From positions 1-59,567 of IMG/VR virus record IMGVR_UViG_3300042465_004049: a stretch of DNA of 59,567 bases; one strand, written 5' to 3'. The stretch comes from a virus. The notes beneath the pieces were generated by a model that ran no database searches, had not been told where the DNA came from, and worked only from the letters and a program-made list of their open reading frames with translations. The stretch's first letter is position 1; each line of letters starts with the position of its first letter. The translations under genes were made by a program, and so were the position numbers. Shown piece by piece: positions 26,473 to 33,757 of this stretch.

Positions 26473-27486
26473 TTAAAATAAGTCATCCCAATTCTCACCC
26501 TCACCTGCTTTTGAATAATCAGTAGGTCTCATTGCGAAGAAATCCGTATGAGTTAAACCTCCAGTTAGGTGATAGAACCAATCCAATTCAGCTGCTTTCT
26601 TTTTATTGAATTCAAAATAATCATCACCGCCAGGCATTGGATTGTATCCTAACTCTGCAAGTTTCTCATTAATTCGTTTAATAATAAAGTGTTTTAGGTC
26701 ATCTTTTTTCATATTCTCTAAATCACCCTGTTCAAACATCTTATCAATAAATCTATGTTCTAATTCCATTATTAGTTTTGCTGCTTCATAAATTGATACT
26801 TTAGCATCTTCTAATAATTCTGGAAATTCATCACACATATGTCTGAATAATTGACATCCCATTCTACTATGTAGGGATTCATCTCTTACACTCCACTTCA
26901 TTTGTTGTCCAATTCCTTTTAATTTATTTCTCATTTGGAATGAGTAAAGAACTGCAAATGATGAATAAAGGGATACACCCTCTGAAAATGCTGAGAATAT
27001 TGCTAAACTTCTACCAACTTCTTTTCTTGCAATTGGGTTTGTTGCCAAATCCTCATGTGTCCAATCCGAAGTAGTTTTTGTTAATAATTCAAACTTTTCT
27101 GCAATTGCAGGTTCGTGTAAAAATGCTTCAAAATCATCTAATCCTAAAGTTTCATTTAGATACGAATATGCAATTGCGTGAATTGTTTCTTGAGAACCAA
27201 ACATCATTGCCATCTGACGGATTTCATGTTTTGGAAACCATTGGGTAACCATATTAGTCCAATAATCAGATACGGCACACTCAGTCTGAGCAAATCCTAA
27301 AAGGATGTTACCTACTAAATTCTTTTCAGAATCAGTTAGAGTTTCATTCCAATCCTTAATATCACCTTGCATTGGGATTTCGGTATGTAACCAAAATGCC
27401 TGTGCTTGTTTTAACCATCCCTCAGTATAATATATCGGAAATTCAAAAGGTTTGAATGGAATTCTTTCAGTAAATAGTTTGCTCAT
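26473..27486 (-). CDS. nrdB: Ribonucleotide reductase small subunit, class Ia
   Basis: 337 aa. Metal ligands are visible: FAQTECAV (D/E84 position), SQETIHAIAYSYLNE (E and H plus Tyr four residues after His, the radical tyrosine), FSEGVSLYSSF (E) and VRDESLHSRM (E and H). The C-terminal WDDLF is the NrdA-binding tail. It generates the tyrosyl radical and passes it to NrdA. No intergenic promoter is seen between it and nrdA. Confidence 0.95.
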   Translation of the reverse strand: MSKLFTERIPFKPFEFPIYYTEGWLKQAQAFWLHTEIPMQGDIKDWNETLTDSEKNLVGNILLGFAQTECAVSDYWTNMVTQWFPKHEIRQMAMMFGSQETIHAIAYSYLNETLGLDDFEAFLHEPAIAEKFELLTKTTSDWTHEDLATNPIARKEVGRSLAIFSAFSEGVSLYSSFAVLYSFQMRNKLKGIGQQMKWSVRDESLHSRMGCQLFRHMCDEFPELLEDAKVSIYEAAKLIMELEHRFIDKMFEQGDLENMKKDDLKHFIIKRINEKLAELGYNPMPGGDDYFEFNKKKAAELDWFYHLTGGLTHTDFFAMRPTDYSKAGEGENWDDLF

Positions 27487-27499
27487 TTTGTAACTTTTT

Positions 27500-27670
27500 T
27501 TATTTGTTCTCTTCTACTGATAATTTTCTATAATCTGTAATAAGTTTTTTTAATTCTCCAATCGCTTTTCTTGCTCTTGATTTGGATGCTTTAGTTGCTC
27601 CGTTGTGTTCTGCTTCGAATTGAGTAAATAAATCCTTCATTTGTTCGAATAATTCAGTTGATGTTGCCAT
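27500..27670 (-). CDS. Histone H1-like small DNA-binding protein (Hc1-like)
   Basis: 56 aa, ATG at 27670, stop at 27500-27502. Sequence has MKDLFTQFEAE, then KASKSRARKAIGELKKLITD and YRKLSVEENK. The R-x-RKA-x-GE-x-KKL-x-x-x-YRK pattern is that of histone H1/Hc1-like proteins annotated in Bacteroidetes and their phages. Basic helices probably bind or compact DNA. The 5' region contains a CCAACAA/TTGTTGG hairpin (27705-27724). It is too short for many gene callers and is supported by composition and by its position between nrdB and the methyltransferase cassette. Confidence 0.75.
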   Translation of the reverse strand: MATSTELFEQMKDLFTQFEAEHNGATKASKSRARKAIGELKKLITDYRKLSVEENK

Positions 27671-27704
27671 AAATTGTTTGTTTGTTAAATTGTTAAAAAT
27701 TACT

Positions 27705-27724
27705 CCAACAAAATATCTTGTTGG
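27705..27724 (-). promoter_or_regulatory. Inverted repeat in the leader of the H1-like gene
   Basis: CCAACAA (27705-27711) and TTGTTGG (27718-27724) form a 7-bp stem with a 6-nt loop, 35 nt upstream of the ATG. It has no following T-run on the coding strand, so it is more likely a translational or operator element than a terminator. Confidence 0.45.
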
Positions 27725-27804
27725 TGAGTATAACTATTGTATATATGAAAAAAAGAAATGATTTTTTTTAATATTTTTTTTCTTTTTTATTATCCCATAC
27801 TAAC

Positions 27805-27836
27805 AAAAAGCTAACCCCTTTATTATAATAGGGTTA
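27805..27836 (-). terminator. Probable rho-independent terminator after the methyltransferase cassette
   Basis: Coding-strand TAACCC and GGGTTA arms (27836-27831 and 27817-27812) followed by GCTTTTTG. It lies just behind the left copy of the 40-bp duplication, where the helicase/methyltransferase transcript should end. Confidence 0.5.
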
Positions 27837-27837
27837 C

Positions 27838-27877
27838 CCCATATTTTCTACATACTTTTTATGCAGAAGTTGTTTTT
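27838..27877 (-). repeat. 40-bp direct repeat, left copy (vestigial helicase 3' end)
   Basis: Forty consecutive bases are identical to 28991-29030. On the coding strand the copy reads as the last codons of the helicase (QLLHKKYVENMG) and, like the right copy, ends in TAA just outside the identical block. It starts within the stop codon of the methyltransferase gene. With one further mismatch the identity extends about 4 bases. Confidence 0.9.
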
Positions 27878-28983
27878 TACTCAAAAAATTGATTTATTTT
27901 TTCTTTCACTTCCGGTTTCACTTCTACACGGTTTCCTTTTATTGGTTTGCTAACCGGTCTGTTTTTTTCATATTCAATTCTTGTTTTCGAAATTTCAAAG
28001 TATTCTTTTTCTCTTTCAATACCAATAAAATCAAAACCACCTCTAATTGCTGCTTTACCAGTACTTCCACTTCCCATAAACGGGTCTAATATCGTTCCAT
28101 CGTTTTTAGTAACCAAACGAATAAGGTATAGCATCAAATCCGTTGGTTTGACAGTCGGGTGTGTGTTATTACTTCCTTCGTTTCTATCACTCTTTGATGT
28201 TTTAGGACAGTAGAAAAATCTACTAGCACCACCAACATCTCCCAATCCACCTAAATTTGCAGCTTTAACATCTAATGCATAGTTTCCATATTTACCGTTT
28301 TTGCCCAATTCTCCCATTGATTTATCCCCACTACCTCCTGGTGATTTTGATACTCCACTTTGTTCATCCAATAACCTACCTGCTTCTTCATCAAAGATTA
28401 CATTTGCTGGAAATCTGCCTATTGTATCTGCTATGTTAGCGTTACTACTATCATAACCATCATCTAATCCTGTCAATGAGGGTCTACCATTTGCTTTTGA
28501 TTTATAATCACCATTAAGTTCAATCCTGCAACCATCTATGTTTATCCCACCAGTTCCCCATTCTAAAACATTCTCTGCTACTGTGCTTTCACTCAAAGGT
28601 TTTCTTGCCATTACAATAGGTTCATGTGCCGGTTTAAGAGCAGTTCCCCAACCTTGCCATTCTTCTAACTTATGTCCTATGTTATGTGATTTAGGAAACC
28701 CTGAACCATATATCCACATAATCTGGTCTCTAATCTCAAACCCTGCATCTTCAATTCTTACAGCCATTCTGTGATAAGTTCTACTACCCGCGAATGAAAG
28801 GATATGACCTCCTGGTTTTAGAACACGAAGGCATTCTTCCCATATCTGCTGTGATGGAACATCATAATCCCAGTGTTTGCCCATAAATGCAAGTCCATAT
28901 GGCGGGTCAGTAACAATACTATCCACCGAATTATCATCTAATTCTTTAAGTTTATCTAAACAATCTCCTAGTAATAATTTCAT
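27877..28983 (-). CDS. DNA methyltransferase with DPPY motif (N6-adenine type, beta order)
   Basis: 368 aa. LLLGDCLDKL, then SIVTDPPYGLAFMGKHWDYD (motif IV DPPY about residue 25), LRVLKPGGHIL, and near the C-terminus THPTVKPTDLM and DPFMGSGSTGKAAIRGG (SAM motif I FxGxGxT) plus FIGIERE. This motif order is that of beta-class N6A/N4C methylases. It is not related to the three SPPY enzymes. Its ATG is 3 nt behind the helicase stop and the gene is bracketed by the 40-bp duplication, so it appears to have been inserted as a cassette. Confidence 0.92.
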   Translation of the reverse strand: MKLLLGDCLDKLKELDDNSVDSIVTDPPYGLAFMGKHWDYDVPSQQIWEECLRVLKPGGHILSFAGSRTYHRMAVRIEDAGFEIRDQIMWIYGSGFPKSHNIGHKLEEWQGWGTALKPAHEPIVMARKPLSESTVAENVLEWGTGGINIDGCRIELNGDYKSKANGRPSLTGLDDGYDSSNANIADTIGRFPANVIFDEEAGRLLDEQSGVSKSPGGSGDKSMGELGKNGKYGNYALDVKAANLGGLGDVGGASRFFYCPKTSKSDRNEGSNNTHPTVKPTDLMLYLIRLVTKNDGTILDPFMGSGSTGKAAIRGGFDFIGIEREKEYFEISKTRIEYEKNRPVSKPIKGNRVEVKPEVKEKINQFFE

Positions 28984-28986
28984 AAC

Positions 28987-30348
28987 TTATCCCATATTTT
29001 CTACATACTTTTTATGCAGAAGTTGTTTTTGAACCATTTGTCCATTGTTAGATTCCTTTGAAGCAATGATTCCATCAGCGGAAGCTGCATCATATACTTC
29101 AATAAATCCTGTGTTTGTATCCATCTTACAAGGAAATGTAATTCCATCTGGTCCGAATCGGTTTTTCATAATGTGAGCCCTTGCAGTGTTATTCAATTTG
29201 TCTTTTGATTTTCTACTCCAACTCATAATGAAATCCGCATTCATAACCTTTGCATATGAATCTGCAATCTTATCTGCTTCAATTACATCTGAATCTATCG
29301 CAGAACGATTTGTTTGAGAAGCAGTCCATATTGGAATTCTCAATTCACCACCCATACCTCTAAGGTCAATGTAAACACCACCTTGTTCGGCATAAGTTGA
29401 ATCCGTTTTATTTGAATGGGAAAGAAGTAAATCTGCGTAATCCACAATAATCAGGTCAGGTCGGTTTCCGGCTGCAATCATTTTTTCAATATGCATTTGC
29501 AACTTCTTAACACTTACCCCCTTCGGTGGATAATATTTAATAAGTAATTTTCCTTTTAATCCTTTGATTTTTGCTTTAACATCCTCTTTTCTATCTCTCA
29601 AATCTGCAGATGGGATATGAGTAAAGACTGTATCGTATCTTGCACCTACATAGTGTTCTGATAACTCCATTGTATAATGAACTACACTTAATCCTGCTTT
29701 AACTGCCGATGCACCTAATGCGGTTAAAATCCATGTCTTACCAACACCAGATGGTGCAACTACTACTCCTAATTCTCCTGGTCCTAATCCTCCATCCATT
29801 AAATCAGTAATGGGTTTCCAATCAGTTGGGACGGTATCTCTCTTTTCATCAGTTGAACGTGCATCAAAATCTAAAACATAATCATGTCCTAAATCGTTTT
29901 CAACTCCAACCTTCATTGCCCTATCTACGAGGTCTTTGATTTTATCGTAACTTCCTGCCTTTAATAAATCTACTGATTGTAGAATTACTTGTTTTAAGTT
30001 TTGATTTTTACAAAAGGATGTAAATTCCGTTTTAATGTAGGCTAAATCAGTTACGTTACCTACTTGTGTGTAGATATGGCGTAATTGTTCTACAATCGTT
30101 GTTTGTAATCCTTTGTTATCTAATTTCGATAAACTTACTTTGAAAGCATCCATTGTGGGTGCTTGTCTATATTCAGTATGATAGTTAACAATTTCACTAA
30201 CTATCCATTTGTTCGCATCCGATTCAAAAAATTTGGGTGTAACAATTTCTGATATTTGGTCTAAGAATTTATTATCGGTTAATAATGCAGATACAACTTT
30301 AGATTGGAAAGACTGTCCGTATTTCGATAAGTTGTCTATATCTTGCAT
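28987..30348 (-). CDS. 41: Replicative DNA helicase (DnaB family, T4 gp41-like)
   Basis: 453 aa (T4 gp41 475). An N-terminal helical domain (to about 150) precedes the RecA core: GELGVVVAPSGVGKT (Walker A, 198-205), RPDLIIVDYADLLLS (Walker B), SQTNRSAIDS (DnaB Q-loop/H3-like) and MKNRFGPDGITFP near the end. Unwinds the fork for gp43. The last 13 codons are part of the 40-bp duplicated block. Start overlaps the preceding gene's stop (TAATG). Confidence 0.93.
   Translation of the reverse strand: MQDIDNLSKYGQSFQSKVVSALLTDNKFLDQISEIVTPKFFESDANKWIVSEIVNYHTEYRQAPTMDAFKVSLSKLDNKGLQTTIVEQLRHIYTQVGNVTDLAYIKTEFTSFCKNQNLKQVILQSVDLLKAGSYDKIKDLVDRAMKVGVENDLGHDYVLDFDARSTDEKRDTVPTDWKPITDLMDGGLGPGELGVVVAPSGVGKTWILTALGASAVKAGLSVVHYTMELSEHYVGARYDTVFTHIPSADLRDRKEDVKAKIKGLKGKLLIKYYPPKGVSVKKLQMHIEKMIAAGNRPDLIIVDYADLLLSHSNKTDSTYAEQGGVYIDLRGMGGELRIPIWTASQTNRSAIDSDVIEADKIADSYAKVMNADFIMSWSRKSKDKLNNTARAHIMKNRFGPDGITFPCKMDTNTGFIEVYDAASADGIIASKESNNGQMVQKQLLHKKYVENMG
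28991..29030 (-). repeat. 40-bp direct repeat, right copy (functional helicase 3' end)
   Basis: Identical to 27838-27877. Here it encodes the C-terminus of the helicase. The two copies bracket exactly the methyltransferase gene, 1,153 bp apart start to start. Confidence 0.9.
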
Positions 30349-30578
30349 TATTTATTTTTTTCCTTCTTTGTTTTTGTTTTAATTTCTTCAACTTGAGTTT
30401 CGACTTCTTCGGTAATCACTTCGGTCTTACTCTTTCCTTTGGATGATTTCCATTCGCTCTTTGGAACAAATTTCCAATGCCCACCTTTTACTCTCTCATC
30501 TGCCTCGATATCAGTCACTCTTTTAATTTCTCCTAACGTATAGGATTTTCCTTCCTTAATTGTTTTAATACACTTCAT
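30348..30578 (-). CDS. Hypothetical small protein with charged tail (76 aa)
   Basis: MKCIKTIKEGKSYTLGEIKR is a small N-terminal domain of SH3-like length; the C-terminal half is Lys/Glu-rich (VETQVEEIKTKTKKEKNK). GGAGGAAAACT immediately before the ATG is a strong Shine-Dalgarno, unusual here. It lies between the exonuclease and helicase genes. Could be a helicase accessory protein; no family recognised. Confidence 0.6.
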   Translation of the reverse strand: MKCIKTIKEGKSYTLGEIKRVTDIEADERVKGGHWKFVPKSEWKSSKGKSKTEVITEEVETQVEEIKTKTKKEKNK

Positions 30579-30600
30579 AGTTTTCCTCCATGTTTAATTG

Positions 30601-31644
30601 TTATTTTGTAATAATATTTCCAAATGTTGTTTTTAACCAATCATTGATATCACCAAAGTTGTTTACCGCTTTATACTTTAAACATACCTTCATAAAATCT
30701 AATTTATTTAATTGGTCGTTTGGTTCGTTAAATTTACTCAATATATTCATTTTTATAATACCTGATATATCGGGGTCATCTAATTGCATCAATTCTCTAT
30801 TCATAAGAATCTGCTCTCTTGCAGAAAGGATATCATCGTATATCTTAATCTTACCTCTCTTTTCTTCACATAGGCGGAATAAGTCATCAACAGATAATTT
30901 AACATCCTCAGTCAGTTCTGGAAACCTCTTTACGAGGGTTTTTACACCACATCCATTAACTCCTGGTATGTTATCCGATTTATCACCATCCAATACCCTA
31001 TATAAAAGTAGATTCTTTGATTCGATACCGAATTCTTCCTTAACAACGTTCCTATTATAGATTTTCTTTTTGGTGGGTGACCAAACGATGGTTTTTTCGT
31101 TAACCAATTGAAGGAAATCCTTATCAGTTGACATAACCACCGCTTGTTCATCCTCTTTAAGTAGTTGTGTAGTGATATAGGCCATAACATCATCTGCCTC
31201 TACACCATCATATATCATGTTGGTTACAGGTAGATAATTTAGCATTTCGTTCAACCAAACAAATTGTCTTTTCATTGATTCGCGTTCATCCTCGATATTC
31301 ATCATACCGGCATATTGACGATTCACTCTAAGTTTGTTTGGGTCTCTATCTGCCTTATAACCCGAAAATCTCTTTTTTCTACTTTGGGAGCCACCTTTAC
31401 CATCGAAAACTACAATAACACGAGTCGGTTGAACCTGACGGATTGCGTAACCTATTGATTTTAAGACACCCGTTACACCACCTAAATGGTCGCCATCATC
31501 ATTCATTGTGGGAATGGATGACCAGCAACGGATGAATGTATTTAATCCATCAATTATCAGAACTCTAGAATTTCTAGTTTTAATAGAATTGCTAGTGTGT
31601 TCTTTTTCTACCGATTCTAAAATGTTTTTGTATATTGCTTTCAA
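30601..31644 (-). CDS. rnh: 5'-3' exonuclease / RNase H (FEN family, T4 Rnh-like)
   Basis: 347 aa (T4 Rnh 305). RVLIIDGLNTFIRCWSS carries the first metal Asp; IVVFDGKGGSQSRKKRFSGY is the helical-arch region; DGVEADDVMAYITTQLL and VVMSTDKDFLQLV carry the acidic cluster; VLDGDKSDNIPGVNGCGVKT is the helix-hairpin-helix with KSDNIPG. Removes RNA primers from Okazaki fragments. Located between gp41 and UvsX. Confidence 0.93.
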   Translation of the reverse strand: MKAIYKNILESVEKEHTSNSIKTRNSRVLIIDGLNTFIRCWSSIPTMNDDGDHLGGVTGVLKSIGYAIRQVQPTRVIVVFDGKGGSQSRKKRFSGYKADRDPNKLRVNRQYAGMMNIEDERESMKRQFVWLNEMLNYLPVTNMIYDGVEADDVMAYITTQLLKEDEQAVVMSTDKDFLQLVNEKTIVWSPTKKKIYNRNVVKEEFGIESKNLLLYRVLDGDKSDNIPGVNGCGVKTLVKRFPELTEDVKLSVDDLFRLCEEKRGKIKIYDDILSAREQILMNRELMQLDDPDISGIIKMNILSKFNEPNDQLNKLDFMKVCLKYKAVNNFGDINDWLKTTFGNIITK

Positions 31645-31659
31645 TGTGTTGTTTTTAAA

Positions 31660-32781
31660 TTAATCATCCATTCCTGCACCTGATTCATCGATTTCCATAT
31701 TTTCGATATCTAATGTATCTGATTTGTATTGTAATATCGTAGATTCACAAATCTTTTTATATATTTGTTCTCTAACGTCAACCCTACTTTCCATCAAAGT
31801 AATGAAATCTTTAGATTGGAATTTAATAACTTCGCCACTTTCAGTATCAGTATATTCATACCAAGCACCTGCTTGTTTAACGATTTTATTATCTTTCATT
31901 ACAACTAACCACGAACCATAGTTATCGATTCCTCTATCAAAGAAGATATCAAAATCGGCACATCTTAATGGTGGGCCCATTCTATTCTTAACGACTTGAG
32001 CTCTTACTTTCATACCAACGATTTTATCGTTACCATTTACCTTCATCTTAATCTGTCCCATTCCTTTCAAACGTAATCTAACCGAAGCATGGAATGCTAA
32101 GGCTTTACCACCGGATGTAGTCCACGGGTCACCGAACGGCATTGCGTTCATTTTCTGACGAAGTTGGTTTGTATATACTAATAAGATTTTTTGTCTACCA
32201 ATCATATTGGTAATCTTTCTCATCGCCTTTGAGATGATGATTGCTTTGTCAGTTGCATAGCCATCTTTACCATAATCAGAAGCCAACTCCGTTTTAGTGG
32301 ATGCTGCTGCTACTGAATCGGTTACAATTACTACTAACCTGTCTTTGTCTGTCTGTCTAACTTTCTCAATAATAGTTTCAGTAAAATCAAAAATTTGTTC
32401 AACTGAGTCTGCTGATACATAAAGTAATTTCTTTACATCCACACCGATTGCTTCAAGAAATTCTCTACTCACTGCAGTTTCAGTATCTATTAACACTGCA
32501 ACACCACCTTGCTTTTGTGTTTCAGCAAGGATGTGTGCAGATACTAATGATTTTCCACTTTGTTCTAATCCTGTTATCTCAACAATTCTACCAACAGGCA
32601 ATCCACCATAAGGACGATTTGAAATCGCAACATCTAATGTAGCACATCCGGTTGATACCCAACCCTCTACGTTTGTAGGAGTCGCATCATCATCTAAGAA
32701 GAATGCTACTTTTTGGTCTTTAGATTGTTTATTTAGCTCACTCGCTAGAATATCGGCTAAATCCAATTCCTGTTTTGCCAT
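31660..32781 (-). CDS. uvsX: UvsX/RecA-like recombinase
   Basis: 373 aa (T4 UvsX 391). GLEQSGKS Walker A (71-78), VLIDTETAVS, VIVTDSVAAAS (Walker B region), LLVYTNQLRQKMNAMPFGDP and TTSGGKALAFHASVRLRL (DNA-binding loop 2-like region) are visible. The C-terminus is acidic (DIENMEIDESGAGMDD). It forms filaments for strand exchange and recombination-dependent replication; gp32 is encoded next to it. Confidence 0.95.
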   Translation of the reverse strand: MAKQELDLADILASELNKQSKDQKVAFFLDDDATPTNVEGWVSTGCATLDVAISNRPYGGLPVGRIVEITGLEQSGKSLVSAHILAETQKQGGVAVLIDTETAVSREFLEAIGVDVKKLLYVSADSVEQIFDFTETIIEKVRQTDKDRLVVIVTDSVAAASTKTELASDYGKDGYATDKAIIISKAMRKITNMIGRQKILLVYTNQLRQKMNAMPFGDPWTTSGGKALAFHASVRLRLKGMGQIKMKVNGNDKIVGMKVRAQVVKNRMGPPLRCADFDIFFDRGIDNYGSWLVVMKDNKIVKQAGAWYEYTDTESGEVIKFQSKDFITLMESRVDVREQIYKKICESTILQYKSDTLDIENMEIDESGAGMDD

Positions 32782-32793
32782 AAAATTTGGTTA

Positions 32794-33630
32794 TTAATTG
32801 TTAAATAAATCATCGAATGCTGCAGCTACATCATCAGTCTTTTTAGAAACTGGTGGTTGTGATGGAGTTTCGATTGAACCGCCTAAATCATGTGATACAC
32901 TTGGTGTAGCCTTAGATGTAGTGTTGGTTGAAAGGGTTTCCTCTACTACTGAAGTTGTATCATCATCTTCCGATGTTGCAGATGGATTTAACCATCCTTC
33001 TAATACATTCTTTAATTCAGCGTAAGAAAGTTCGGAATACAATTCAGTAATCTCAGTTTGATTATCTAAGAATTTCTGAAGGTCTCCACCTTCTGCCAAT
33101 GGTGTTTGATTTGGTTTAACACGCAGTGTAGTCGTAGGATACGATGTACCTGCATCTTCCGCAGAAATGTAATCAACTGTTAAATCTCTACCGGCATTTG
33201 GGTCAGTAATATCTCCGTAATCGGGGTCAGCAATGTAACCCAAAATTTCTTGATAAACTGTCTTGCCAAATCCCCAAAATTTAACTCCTTCACTTTCTTG
33301 ACCGCGAACAATAACAGGAACGAAGGTTCTCAACTTAGGCTCCATTGCCTTTGCTGCTTTCCAATCTTCCTTATCACCCATTCTTTTAAGTTTGTCTGCA
33401 AACTCAACAATAGGGTCAGGTCTACCAAATGAAATTGGAGATAGATAAGTTTTGTTATTTACGTTGTAGTGAAAATAAAGTTCGATAAAAGGATTATCTT
33501 TGTTGAACTTGTAAGGGACGATACGGACTTGGGATTTGCCAGGTGTTGGTTTCCACAATGCATCCGTTTTCTTTTGTGTGTTTTGTAGTTTGTTTAGTCT
33601 ACCTCTAATTGCGTTAATGTCTAATGCCAT
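32794..33630 (-). CDS. 32: Single-stranded DNA-binding protein (T4 gp32-like)
   Basis: 278 aa (T4 gp32 301). The N-terminus (ALDINAIRGRLNKLQNTQKK) resembles the T4 gp32 cooperativity B-domain; the core GKSQVRIVPYKFNKDNPFIE and LYFHYNVNNKTYLSPISFGR is the OB-fold; a Zn-finger-like cysteine set is not seen. The tail is S/T-rich and acidic (AAFDDLFNN), the usual protein-interaction end. ACGGAGAAAAA precedes the ATG. Confidence 0.88.
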   Translation of the reverse strand: MALDINAIRGRLNKLQNTQKKTDALWKPTPGKSQVRIVPYKFNKDNPFIELYFHYNVNNKTYLSPISFGRPDPIVEFADKLKRMGDKEDWKAAKAMEPKLRTFVPVIVRGQESEGVKFWGFGKTVYQEILGYIADPDYGDITDPNAGRDLTVDYISAEDAGTSYPTTTLRVKPNQTPLAEGGDLQKFLDNQTEITELYSELSYAELKNVLEGWLNPSATSEDDDTTSVVEETLSTNTTSKATPSVSHDLGGSIETPSQPPVSKKTDDVAAAFDDLFNN

Positions 33631-33680
33631 TTTTTCTCCGTTTAAGTGTTTAAAATTAAGTTGTTTTATGGTTTTATTTA

Positions 33681-33697
33681 CGAGTCTTTCCTACTCG
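33681..33697 (-). promoter_or_regulatory. Leader hairpin upstream of gp32
   Basis: CGAGT (33681-33685) and ACTCG (33693-33697) pair with a 7-nt loop, extended by one G-U pair. It lies about 50 nt upstream of the gp32 ATG, within a 110-nt AT-rich leader. T4 gp32 autoregulates through a leader RNA structure; a similar role here is inference. Confidence 0.4.
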
Positions 33698-33710
33698 CGG
33701 TGTGTGTATA

Positions 33711-33718
33711 TAAATATA
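33711..33718 (-). promoter_or_regulatory. TATATTTATA element upstream of gp32
   Basis: Coding-strand TATATTTA(TA) (33718-33709), preceded by a GAAATTCG spacer similar to the TTTGG-class promoters but without a TTTGG box at the right distance (TTATA is found instead). It gives a leader of about 75-80 nt to gp32. Confidence 0.5.
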
Positions 33719-33757
33719 CGAATTTCCGATTTTCGTATATAATTAATCAAAGAATTT

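Noticed and set aside
30590-31060. 156-codon open frame on the plus strand
   Set aside because: Antisense to the exonuclease gene whose FEN motifs are certain.
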